A DNA stretch of 7,897 bases from Bacteroidota bacterium. Lineage in GTDB: Bacteria; Bacteroidota; Bacteroidia; Flavobacteriales_F; PHOS-HE28. The notes below the pieces were generated by a model, which was not told where the DNA came from, made no database searches, and saw only the letters and a program-made list of their open reading frames with translations. Both the position numbers and the translations under genes were made by a program. This document shows positions 1 through 6,463 of this stretch, piece after piece. The stretch lies in NCBI GenBank assembly GCA_023428865.1, contig JAEYWT010000071.1, positions 1 through 7,897 on the forward strand, in the 5' to 3' direction. How positions within the stretch are numbered: the first letter of the stretch is position 1; every line of letters starts with the position of its first letter.

Positions 1-19
1 GTACGGGGATCGCCCGTGC
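1..19 (-). terminator. Possible hairpin after the DUF423 gene, cut by the window edge
   Basis: Just beyond the stop codon of the DUF423 gene, bases 3-7 (ACGGG) can pair with 13-17 (CCCGT) around a 5-base loop. The stem can be extended by a G-T wobble and one G-C pair to 1-19. On the minus strand this stem directly follows the gene, where a terminator would sit. Any T-tract would lie outside the window, so this is only a possible terminator. Confidence 0.3.
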
Positions 20-24
20 CAAGG

Positions 25-426
25 CTAGCGTTCGTCAGCCGTGCGTAAAGCGGTTATGAACAATACCGCCCAACCTGCCATAAAGAGCAAACCGCCAATA
101 GGCGTTATCGGGCCGAGGATCGGCGTAAGACCCTGCGTTCCAAACACTTCGCGCGTGGCCAATAGATAGATGGAACCCGAAAAAAGAACGATACCTCCCA
201 AGAATAACGTGCTGATCAAGCGCAGCTTCTTGTGGGGAAGTCGCCCACCCAAGGCTGCGAGCAGCAACAGACCCAAGCCATGGTAGAATTGATACTCGAC
301 CCCGGTCTTCCATTGAGCCACCGCTTCGGGCCCAACCTGCGACTTCAGCCCGTGCGCGCCGAACGCACCGAACGCCACCGCTAAGAAAAGCGAGAGGGAA
401 CCCAGGATGAGGGATCGTTTTTCCAT
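25..426 (-). CDS. DUF423 family inner-membrane protein
   Basis: This is a 133-residue hydrophobic protein of the DUF423 family (E. coli YgdD type), small multi-spanning membrane proteins of unknown function. Four membrane segments can be read at about residues 6-26, 46-61, 69-91 and 102-126. Family hallmarks visible are GAFGAHGL (20-27), the W-x-T-x-x-x-Y-Q-x-x-H block (39-49), the LFSGSIYLL segment (81-89) and GPITPIGGLLFMAGW (105-119). The length is complete for the family and the start is ATG at 426; no alternative methionine lies before the first membrane segment. It lies downstream of the terminator closing the lipoprotein operon, so it is probably transcribed on its own. The family assignment is strong; the biological role is unknown. 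Confidence 0.93.
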   Translation of the reverse strand: MEKRSLILGSLSLFLAVAFGAFGAHGLKSQVGPEAVAQWKTGVEYQFYHGLGLLLLAALGGRLPHKKLRLISTLFLGGIVLFSGSIYLLATREVFGTQGLTPILGPITPIGGLLFMAGWAVLFITALRTADER

Positions 427-430
427 GGCA

Positions 431-457
431 CAAAGGTCGCACTTGTGTACACGCCAA
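431..457 (-). promoter_or_regulatory. Weak candidate promoter for the DUF423 gene
   Basis: On the minus strand, GACCTTTG (438-431) resembles the Bacteroidota -7 element TAnnTTTG with one mismatch. A TTG lies at 457-455, but the 16-base gap is shorter than the usual 19-21. The -7 element ends only four bases before the ATG, so the transcript would be leaderless or nearly so. The TTG falls in the T-tract of the preceding terminator. This is a weak call. Confidence 0.22.
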
Positions 458-487
458 GAAAAAGCCCCGAGGTGGTTCCCCGGGGCT
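453..487 (-). terminator. Intrinsic terminator of the lipoprotein operon
   Basis: Bases 481-487 (CGGGGCT) and 463-469 (AGCCCCG) are perfectly complementary and form a 7-bp GC-rich stem around an 11-base loop. Read on the minus strand, the stem is followed at once by TTTTCTT. It begins 21 bases after the stop codon of the small LPP20 lipoprotein gene and precedes the DUF423 gene. On the plus strand no T-tract follows, so it acts in one direction. Confidence 0.85.
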
Positions 488-507
488 TCTGTGCGGTCAG
501 CTCGTGA

Positions 508-1098
508 TCACTTCAGCTTTTCCATTTCCTTCTCGAAGGTCTCTTTGAACTTCTCGTAATCGTAGTCGATCTTCAATCGATCATCGTTGCTCAAGCGGTC
601 GTTGTAGGCAGCGAGCAGGTCTTGGGCGCTGAGCTCGATGGCCACGTAGGTCTTGAAGTTACCCGTAGCGTTCACCTTCATCACCTTTTCGCAGATGGTC
701 TTGGTGCCGGTGAGTTTTTGGTCCACCACTTCACGGGTAAGGCCTTCGAAACGCTCAGCCACTTCTTCGCGGTTGTTCATCTCGCGGCTGTTCACGTAGT
801 TGTCTATCACGCCCTTGATCTGCGTATTGATCGCGCTGGCCAGCTCGGCACGGGCATTGGCAAGGGCTTTCTTCTTGGAGGTGGCTTGATCCATGCTCTC
901 GCCCAGGTTGTTCGCACGGAACACCTTGTCGTTGGTGAAGAATTCAGGACCGGAGCACAGCACGGCCACTTCCGTCTCACCCGTTGGGGTTGGAGTTGCT
1001 ACGGCTTCCTTCTTCTTCTTACAGGCGGTCATGGCCCCGGACAACACCAGGGCGGTCATCAGCACCGTAACGGAGCGGTTCATGGTCGTGGTTTTCAT
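508..1098 (-). CDS. Small LPP20-domain lipoprotein
   Basis: From the ATG at 1098 this encodes 196 residues. A signal peptide (1-25) ends in a lipobox-like MTAC, with the acylated cysteine at 26 followed by four lysines. A Pro/Thr-rich linker (about 32-42) leads to an LPP20-type domain (about 65-165) with the typical KKKALANARAELASAI stretch at 75-90. The last 20 residues are a highly charged helix. LPP20 proteins (Helicobacter Lpp20, FlgP) are envelope lipoproteins often found in outer-membrane assemblies; the function here is unknown. In-frame ATGs also occur at 1116 and 1083, and a TTG at 1200 overlaps the preceding stop. The 1098 start gives a normal signal peptide, and 1083 (MNRS) is nearly as good. 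It is the last gene of the envelope operon, 98 bases after its neighbour and just before a terminator. Confidence 0.85.
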   Translation of the reverse strand: MKTTTMNRSVTVLMTALVLSGAMTACKKKKEAVATPTPTGETEVAVLCSGPEFFTNDKVFRANNLGESMDQATSKKKALANARAELASAINTQIKGVIDNYVNSREMNNREEVAERFEGLTREVVDQKLTGTKTICEKVMKVNATGNFKTYVAIELSAQDLLAAYNDRLSNDDRLKIDYDYEKFKETFEKEMEKLK

Positions 1099-1116
1099 GG
1101 TTGGGAGTTGTTGCAT

Positions 1117-1129
1117 CCGGCCGGGCCGG
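1117..1129 (-). other. GC-only hairpin in the leader of the small LPP20 gene
   Basis: CCGGC (1117-1121) and GCCGG (1125-1129) form a perfect 5-bp stem with a CGG loop, 18 bases upstream of the chosen ATG and directly before an alternative ATG at 1116. No T-tract follows on either strand, so it is not a terminator. It could affect start choice, mRNA stability or the level of translation relative to the upstream gene; that is inference. Confidence 0.4.
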
Positions 1130-1170
1130 TGGTGGTTGTTCTGTTGGTGAAGGTATTTCCAGATCCGTGC

Positions 1171-1200
1171 CAAACTTCTGAAAAGCCCGTCGGTTCTCAA
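1171..1200 (-). promoter_or_regulatory. Candidate internal promoter for the small LPP20 gene
   Basis: On the minus strand, TTG (1200-1198) is followed after exactly 19 bases by GAAGTTTG (1178-1171), which matches the Bacteroidota -7 consensus TAnnTTTG except for the first base. A transcript would begin near 1165 and have a leader of about 65 bases that includes the GC hairpin. This would allow the last gene to be expressed apart from the rest of the operon. The TTG overlaps the stop codon of the upstream gene. The prediction rests on the consensus match alone. Confidence 0.38.
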
Positions 1201-2576
1201 TTAAAAGCGTTCATGATGCCAGGCACAAGTTCTTTTCGGATGTCCGGGATGGCCTTTTTGAAGCTCTCCAAGCCGGCTTTTTCGTAGGTCAATTGAACGC
1301 CTTTCACACCTTGTTTCCCGCCTTCGAAGACCACTTCCTGGCTTTTGCGGTCGCGGAAAGAATAGGTCACATCCACATAGGCGGTGAAGAACCCGTTGGA
1401 TTCGCCGCCTTGGCGTGTATGGGCGTTAAGGTCCAGGATCAGGTCCGCATCACCATCCTGATCCACGAAACGGAAGCCTTTCGAGGTGAGTTCCTCGCGC
1501 ACCACGTTCGCCACGCCCGCATCGTTAACGGGCTGCCCGAAGTTGGTCTCTTTGGCCCGCATCCGCACCCGGGGCATACGCATGTCGATCGGTACGTGGA
1601 CTTCGGGCACCGTAAGGCTTGCGACAAGCTTGGCGGCTAGCGCTCGGTCCAATTCCCGGCTGATGAGTTCATCCAAGTGCAGTTTCACCAACACCTCCAA
1701 TTGTTTGGCAGCTGGGTCCACCCGCTGAACGGTGGAACGCGCACGTCCCTCGGTATCGGTGTTCTTCAGTTCGGTCACCTTGCCGCCTGTGCCAGGGTAG
1801 TTGATGAAGAGCGGTAGCTGACCAAGATCGCGAAGTCCACCTCCATTGGCATAGGCCGCGTTGATGAGCATCTCGCGCTTGAAGCCGTTGGTATAGTTCA
1901 GATCACAACGTTCGGGCAATACGGTGATCCGCACATTACTGGTGAGCTTTTGCAGTTCGGCATAGAGCTCGTTCACCAATTGCACTTGGCGGCCATCCAG
2001 TTCAACGGCATCGTTCTCGCCCCAATAGTCCTTCATGGCCAGCAAGGCACGCATCTCCTGATCGAAGGCGGTGCGCAGGTCGCCGGAGGCGATGCTCTGC
2101 TTGCTACGAGCATGCATGTCCAATGCGTTGCGCACAGCCCCGGCCTTTTTCTCCGCTTTGATACGCGCATGTTCGGCTTTCGACAAGCGGTAAAAGGTCC
2201 AGTACTCGTTGTTGTTCTCCCACGATTCCACCAATTCGAACCCCTCCAGTTGTTCGTTGCTGCTGGTCTTGATGGTACCGGTGAAGCTCTCGTCGAACTG
2301 GGTCTTGCGGTCCAGTGTATACAACAAGCTGTTCCCTTCTACCCTAACGCTGATCTCGCTTGCCAGGTCGTTCAGGGCGTTCTTCTTGGCCGTTTCCAAC
2401 ACATCTGGCCGATTCTTATTGGCCATACCGATGCCAACGTAGTAGCCATCGCTCACCGGACGCGCACCCACCCAGTTGGGGCGTTGCTCAACGGGTATTG
2501 GGGTTTCCACGACCTTCTTCCCTCCAGAGCAGGCGGTCAATAGTAGAAAGGGGATGGCACGTAACAGGGTGCTCAT
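1197..2576 (-). CDS. LPP20-domain lipoprotein with C-terminal CsgG/FlgT-like region
   Basis: This is a 459-residue lipoprotein. The signal peptide ends in LLTAC with the lipid-modified cysteine at 16. An LPP20-type domain follows at about 32-145: it opens with RPNWVGARPVSDGYYVGIG and continues with the alanine-rich helix NALNDLASEISVRV. A helical stretch lies at 145-210, then a beta-rich segment at about 214-310 that looks Ig-like (TDTEGRA turn near 273-279). The last 130 residues contain GFRFVDQDGDADLILDL (367-383) followed by alternating strands, reminiscent of CsgG/TolB-N-like or DUF4136-like folds. These last two assignments are by pattern only. The ATG at 2576 overlaps the stop of the CsgG gene by 4 bp (ATGA), implying translational coupling and joint action. 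The probable location is the outer membrane, facing the periplasm. The function is unknown; a role like FlgP/FlgT in an envelope complex is an inference. Confidence 0.88.
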   Translation of the reverse strand: MSTLLRAIPFLLLTACSGGKKVVETPIPVEQRPNWVGARPVSDGYYVGIGMANKNRPDVLETAKKNALNDLASEISVRVEGNSLLYTLDRKTQFDESFTGTIKTSSNEQLEGFELVESWENNNEYWTFYRLSKAEHARIKAEKKAGAVRNALDMHARSKQSIASGDLRTAFDQEMRALLAMKDYWGENDAVELDGRQVQLVNELYAELQKLTSNVRITVLPERCDLNYTNGFKREMLINAAYANGGGLRDLGQLPLFINYPGTGGKVTELKNTDTEGRARSTVQRVDPAAKQLEVLVKLHLDELISRELDRALAAKLVASLTVPEVHVPIDMRMPRVRMRAKETNFGQPVNDAGVANVVREELTSKGFRFVDQDGDADLILDLNAHTRQGGESNGFFTAYVDVTYSFRDRKSQEVVFEGGKQGVKGVQLTYEKAGLESFKKAIPDIRKELVPGIMNAFN

Positions 2577-3952
2577 GGCATGTTGGTACTGATCTCCAGC
2601 TCGATGGCATCGGCCATGGACGTGGCGGAGGTTCTGAGCACTTCGGTGAGCAGCGTGCCCACCGGTTTCACCTCTCGTGGTGCATTCAGTAGCGAGCGCA
2701 TATCACGCCGTGCATTGTCGCGCAGGTCCACGTTTCCGTTCAACATGGGGAATAGCAGATCCTTATTCCCATCGTACGTGGCGTAGTAGGCATGGTCTTG
2801 GGCTTGTTTTTCCACCACCTTGCTCAAGAGCACTTGACCGGTCTCCAACGAAACGAGGCGGTAGTTCAAGGAAAGCAACACCTTGTTCTCCTGGTAGTAT
2901 TCGGTGTAGCGTACTGGTTTGTAGCGCGTAACGAAGTATTTCTCGTTGGTCTCCTTATTGATCTGTTGCACGCGGTACGATTCGTACCCATCCTTGGTAC
3001 TACGACGCACTTGGCCTGGCACTTCCTGGTACCCCACCACGTTACCCATGAGCACGGCTTGTGCTCCCATAAGGTTACCTACACGCACGGCGGTCTGTTC
3101 ATCCACCACCCCGCTTAGGCCCAGCCGTTGTTCTTCCAGGATACGGTCCAGGTTCTCACGGTCCACCACGCGTAGGAAAGGGTCCTTCACATCCACAAGG
3201 GCGGTCATGGCATGTGCCTGTACTTTACTCGCCAGCGCGCTTTGTTTGTCGCTGGAGGTGAAGGGCAGCACGGCCACATTGAACTGCCCTTTCTGGAGGG
3301 CTTCCTGGCGCAGGGCATTGGTATCCTTGTACGCGCTGTTCTTGTCCATCACCTTGGTGAAGGAGGCGTAGGCTTTGCGGTAGTTCCCACTTTCCAGCTC
3401 GCTTTTTCCAGTGCGGTACAGCGGTTCCAGGTAAGCAACGTTCTGCAGGCTACTGGCATCTTTGTAGTTGGGCTCCAACTTGGCGATGCGAGCGAAGACC
3501 TTTTCTGCAGCGGCGAACTCTTCCCGCTCGAAGTAGCCTTGGCCTTCGTTGTAAAGATCAATGAGGTGTTCGGCCTTCACCTTTTCGAAATCAGCCTTGT
3601 AGTGATCGGGTATCTCCAGGATCACACCGGTGTAGCTCACGCGATCCACGTAGGCCTTGGCATCGAGGTAAGAAGCAACAGCCTCGGCCCGGGATCCACC
3701 CGTGGCCACTTGCTTGAAGAAAGTGCTGAGCTTATCGTTCAGCAGCATTTGCCCGGTCTTCTTCAGGCCGATCTTGGCGTGGACGTTCTTTTGGTTGCGC
3801 TGTGCGGATTGCAGGTACATCTCCGCGGCTTCGGCATACATCCCCGCGGCATCCAGCTTCGCACCCTTCTTGGAGAAGGATTTCGAGCCGGTACACGCGC
3901 CGAGGAGAGCGGCTGCGCATAGCGCGATGACCATATGGCGGTGGCGGTACAT
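2573..3952 (-). CDS. TPR and CsgG-domain outer-membrane lipoprotein
   Basis: This encodes a 459-residue lipoprotein with a short basic N-terminus and lipobox LLGAC (cysteine 20). TPR-like helical repeats occupy about 25-65, 130-165 and 180-215 (for example EGQGYFEREEFAAAEKVFARIAKLEP). A CsgG-type domain starts at 224 with FNVAVLPF, continues through LRVVDRENLDRILEEQRLGLSG (260-281) and VGNLMGAQAVLMGNVVGY (291-308), and appears to end near 385. CsgG in E. coli forms the curli secretion pore, but the wider family includes FlgO and LpoB-like lipoproteins that do not secrete curli. No curli subunit gene is visible here. The alternative start at M7 would lose the basic n-region, so the ATG at 3952 is preferred. 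It lies 31 bases after the DUF4476 gene and overlaps the next gene by 4 bp. Family confidence is high; the precise role is unknown. Confidence 0.9.
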   Translation of the reverse strand: MYRHRHMVIALCAAALLGACTGSKSFSKKGAKLDAAGMYAEAAEMYLQSAQRNQKNVHAKIGLKKTGQMLLNDKLSTFFKQVATGGSRAEAVASYLDAKAYVDRVSYTGVILEIPDHYKADFEKVKAEHLIDLYNEGQGYFEREEFAAAEKVFARIAKLEPNYKDASSLQNVAYLEPLYRTGKSELESGNYRKAYASFTKVMDKNSAYKDTNALRQEALQKGQFNVAVLPFTSSDKQSALASKVQAHAMTALVDVKDPFLRVVDRENLDRILEEQRLGLSGVVDEQTAVRVGNLMGAQAVLMGNVVGYQEVPGQVRRSTKDGYESYRVQQINKETNEKYFVTRYKPVRYTEYYQENKVLLSLNYRLVSLETGQVLLSKVVEKQAQDHAYYATYDGNKDLLFPMLNGNVDLRDNARRDMRSLLNAPREVKPVGTLLTEVLRTSATSMADAIELEISTNMP

Positions 3953-3983
3953 ACTGGTGGTTTGAAGTGAAGCGTAGAGCCTC

Positions 3984-4979
3984 TTAGCGGGTCTGGATGT
4001 ACTTGTTCAGGTCGTCGATGGAACTTTCGAAGGTGAAGGCGTCGTTCACCTTGTAGTAGTTATCGATGTCGAAGGTGCGGGTGTACGCGTATTTGGCGAT
4101 GTCCAGTTTGCTGTCCTCGAAACTGAAGAGCGTCATCAAGCCTTTGACCTGATCCACGGTGAAGCAGCGGTTGTTGCCCACCTGTTTGGCCAATGTCATC
4201 TTGCTATCCTCGAAGCTCTTGGCCTCGATGCTCTTCTTCACATCGGCGAACTCGGTAGCGCTCATGGGCCATCCGCAACCAACGCGGCCAGTGTAGCCGG
4301 GCATGTTGTACACCGCAGGCTCAGTGGCCACCGGCTTGGTATCGATGATCGGCTTGGTAGGCGTGGCGGTCGAGCTACTGGTGGTGGTAGTGGTGGTGGT
4401 CCGGGTAGTGGTGGAAGAAGAGGTTCGTGTGCCCTCGTTCACCTTCACGTTCATGTTGAAGTTGACCCCGTTCACACCCATGTTGATGTTGACGTCTTCA
4501 CCTTCCATGGGGTCGCCCTCTTCGATCACGGTAGTGGTGGTGATCACCTCGTCAGCTGGAACATCCACACGTTGGGTGATGGTGGTGCTCGGAGCATCTT
4601 CCACGAAGGTGGTTGGGGCCGGTTTGGCAGGTTCGGCTTTGGCGGCGGTACCTAGCTCGGCTTCACCCGTCAGGCGCAGCACACGAGCGCCTTTCTTGTT
4701 CATGGTAACCATCATGGTGTACTCCTTGCCCATCTCCAGGTAACCGTTCTGTTTGATGGCGGGTATGGCGGCGTCTTCGAATTTCACCATCATCACCGGT
4801 GTTTCGGTACGGATACCGGTGGCCACCACCCGCGTGGCGGGTGCTGCGTTCTTGATGTCACCATCAACGATCAGAGTGAATTTCGTCCCATCATCGGAGA
4901 AGACCACTAGATCGCTGGTCTGTGCGAAGATGGCCAATGAGCTAAGTGCCACTACGGCAAGGGAGAAGAGACGTTTCAT
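3984..4979 (-). CDS. Secreted DUF4476 protein with Thr/Ser-rich linker
   Basis: This is a 331-residue exported protein. A Sec signal peptide (about 1-19, MKRLFSLAVV...AIFAQ) has no lipobox cysteine, so it is probably periplasmic or secreted. Residues 22-105 form a beta-rich N-terminal domain. They are followed by a Pro/Ala/Thr linker, a segment of alternating Asn and hydrophobic residues (about 163-181), and a Thr/Ser-rich run at 184-206. The C-terminal domain (235-331) is DUF4476, found mainly in Bacteroidota. It contains two similar motifs, KSFEDSKMTLAKQ (254-266) and FSFEDSKLDIAKY (285-297), which suggest an internal duplication. DUF4476 has no known biochemical function. It is the first gene of the operon, directly behind the best candidate promoter and 31 bases before the CsgG gene with no terminator between, so it probably works with the lipoproteins. 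Confidence 0.9.
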   Translation of the reverse strand: MKRLFSLAVVALSSLAIFAQTSDLVVFSDDGTKFTLIVDGDIKNAAPATRVVATGIRTETPVMMVKFEDAAIPAIKQNGYLEMGKEYTMMVTMNKKGARVLRLTGEAELGTAAKAEPAKPAPTTFVEDAPSTTITQRVDVPADEVITTTTVIEEGDPMEGEDVNINMGVNGVNFNMNVKVNEGTRTSSSTTTRTTTTTTTSSSTATPTKPIIDTKPVATEPAVYNMPGYTGRVGCGWPMSATEFADVKKSIEAKSFEDSKMTLAKQVGNNRCFTVDQVKGLMTLFSFEDSKLDIAKYAYTRTFDIDNYYKVNDAFTFESSIDDLNKYIQTR

Positions 4980-4998
4980 GGTGGGTGCGAATGGGTTG

Positions 4999-5028
4999 CG
5001 AAGTTAGACGTTGCCCCTACCTAGGCAA
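4999..5028 (-). promoter_or_regulatory. Promoter of the envelope lipoprotein operon
   Basis: On the minus strand, TTG (5028-5026) is followed after exactly 19 bases by TAACTTCG (5006-4999), one mismatch from the Bacteroidota -7 element TAnnTTTG. The start of transcription would be near 4992, giving a leader of roughly 13 bases before the ATG at 4979. No Shine-Dalgarno sequence is seen, as is common in this phylum. A short GGCA/TGCC inverted repeat (5024-5027 and 5035-5038) overlaps the TTG and could be an operator half-site pair, but it is too short to rely on. Confidence 0.5.
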
Positions 5029-5067
5029 GTGCTATGCCAAAGGTGGCAGAACCGCACCAAAGCCGCG

Positions 5068-5100
5068 TTGGGCTTGGGTGGGTGGCGCTTCGCATCTTTG
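5068..5100 (+). promoter_or_regulatory. Candidate promoter of the saccharopine dehydrogenase gene
   Basis: CATCTTTG (5093-5100) matches the Bacteroidota -7 element TAnnTTTG except for the first base and lies 19 bases before the ATG. TTG occurs at 5068-5070 (22-base gap) and at 5074-5076 (16-base gap); neither is ideal. The -7 element is bracketed by a perfect 7-bp inverted repeat, GCTTGGG (5072-5078) and CCCAAGC (5103-5109). This promoter and the operon promoter on the other strand share the 140-bp divergent intergenic region. Confidence 0.4.
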
Positions 5101-5119
5101 ACCCCAAGCAAAACACACT

Positions 5120-6463
5120 ATGCGGAGTATCCTGATCCTTGGTGCCGGTCGTTCAGCCTCTTCGTTGATCCGTTACCTGATCCAGAACGCGGGCACCGAA
5201 CAATGGCGCATCACCGTGGCGGACAAAGACCCTTCGCACGCCTCCATGCTGGTGGCCGAAGGGCCCGCTGTGGCTACGGGATATGCGCTCGATGCCACCG
5301 ATGCAGCTGCCCGTGCGGCGCTGATCGCCAAACACGATCTGGTCATCAGTATGCTGCCGGCATTCATGCACATGGATGTGCTCAAGGACTGCCTGGCGTT
5401 GACGAAACACGTGATCACCCCGAGCTATGTACCGGATGCGCTGTGGGCCATGGATGCCGAGTTCAAAGCCGCTGGGCTAACGGTCCTCAACGAAATGGGC
5501 CTGGACCCCGGCATCGACCATATGAGCGCCATGCGGATACTGGACCGCATACGGGCAGAAGGCGGCCGTATGGAAGCCTTCGAGAGCTATTGCGGTGGTC
5601 TGGTGGCACCGGAAAGCGACGACAACCCGTGGGGCTACAAATTCAGCTGGAACCCGCGCAACGTGATCCTGGCCGGGCAGGGCGGTGCGGCGAAGTACAT
5701 CCGTGGTGGTGAAACGAAGTACATCCCCTACCACAAGCTCTTCCAGCAGACGGTGCGGGTGGCGGTGGAAGGTTTCGGAGAGTTCGATGGTTATGCCAAT
5801 CGCGATTCCCTGAAGTACCGCTCACACTATGGCTTGGACGGCATCCCGACCCTGTTGCGCGGCACCTTGCGGAAAGCGGGCTACTGCGAAGCGTGGGATG
5901 CATTCGTTCAACTGGGCTGCACCGAAGATGGTTTCGCTATGGAGCTTCCATCGGACGCTAGCTGGAGCGCGTATGTCGATTCCTTCGTACCCGAAGCACA
6001 TAGTGGTGCTACGAGGCGGAACATCGCGAAGTACCTGGGTTTAGATGAGCAAGGTGAAGTGATGCAGAAGCTCGATTGGCTCGGCCTCTTCGACAAGAAA
6101 AACCCGATCGGTGTGAGCGGTCGTTCACCCGCCGCCACGCTGCAGCATTTGCTCGAGCAAAAGTGGAAGCTTGGCGCGCAAGACAAGGATATGGTGGTGA
6201 TGTGGCACCGGTTCCGTTACGCGGTGGAAGGACAGCACCGAACGATCCATGCTTCGCTGGGTGTGATCGGTGAGGATACGGTGCATACCGCAATGGCGCG
6301 CACCGTAGGGCTGCCGATCGCCATGGCCAGCAAGTTGCTCTTGAACGGCAGCATCACCGATCGCGGTGTGTTGTTGCCGTTGAAGCCGGTTATCTATGAA
6401 CCGATCCTGGATGAATTGGAGACCTTCGGTGTGAAGTTCACCGAAGAAGAGGTCGAGGCCTAG
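5120..6463 (+). CDS. Saccharopine dehydrogenase family oxidoreductase
   Basis: This is a complete 447-residue protein of the saccharopine dehydrogenase (Lys9-like) family. An N-terminal Rossmann fold starts with SILILGAGRSASSLIRYL (GxGxxA at 8-13) and an acidic VADKD end of strand 2 (33-37), suggesting NAD(P) binding. The family motif NEMGLDPGIDHM lies at 124-135, and the C-terminal dimerisation/substrate domain runs from about 130 to 440. In the saccharopine pathway such enzymes interconvert saccharopine with glutamate and 2-aminoadipate semialdehyde; cytoplasmic location is expected. No lysine-ketoglutarate reductase or other lysine gene is in view, so catabolic use versus another substrate cannot be settled here. 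The ATG at 5120 puts the Rossmann strand at residue 3, the normal position. The TAG stop is the first three bases of a long inverted repeat shared with the converging trmN6 gene. Confidence 0.92.
   Translation: MRSILILGAGRSASSLIRYLIQNAGTEQWRITVADKDPSHASMLVAEGPAVATGYALDATDAAARAALIAKHDLVISMLPAFMHMDVLKDCLALTKHVITPSYVPDALWAMDAEFKAAGLTVLNEMGLDPGIDHMSAMRILDRIRAEGGRMEAFESYCGGLVAPESDDNPWGYKFSWNPRNVILAGQGGAAKYIRGGETKYIPYHKLFQQTVRVAVEGFGEFDGYANRDSLKYRSHYGLDGIPTLLRGTLRKAGYCEAWDAFVQLGCTEDGFAMELPSDASWSAYVDSFVPEAHSGATRRNIAKYLGLDEQGEVMQKLDWLGLFDKKNPIGVSGRSPAATLQHLLEQKWKLGAQDKDMVVMWHRFRYAVEGQHRTIHASLGVIGEDTVHTAMARTVGLPIAMASKLLLNGSITDRGVLLPLKPVIYEPILDELETFGVKFTEEEVEA

Noticed and set aside
1011..1023. Poly-lysine after the lipobox as a surface-export signal of Bacteroidota lipoproteins
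   Set aside because: Known export signals in this phylum have acidic residues right after the cysteine. CKKKKE is strongly basic with one late Glu, so surface exposure is not supported.
1950..2543. Plus-strand open frame of 197 codons opposite the long LPP20 lipoprotein gene, and a similar one at 622-1287
   Set aside because: Both are antisense shadows of lipoprotein genes with recognisable signal peptides and domains.
3212..3922. Long open frame on the plus strand opposite the CsgG gene (236 codons)
   Set aside because: It lies wholly antisense to a gene with clear domains and a lipobox. The translation has no family features and reads like the mirror of a GC-rich coding strand.
2573..3952. 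Curli secretion channel CsgG and a curli (csg) operon
   Set aside because: The CsgG domain is clear, but the protein has an added TPR region and there is no CsgA/B repeat protein, CsgE or CsgF nearby. The neighbours are LPP20 proteins, which fits the FlgO-like side of the family better.
4379..4412. GGTGGT-like simple repeat
   Set aside because: It is the reverse complement of the ACC/ACT codons of the Thr-rich linker of the DUF4476 protein, with mixed codons. It is explained by coding and is not a clean tandem repeat.
5024..5038. GGCA/TGCC inverted repeat as an operator
   Set aside because: Four-base arms are expected often by chance; it is only mentioned with the promoter.
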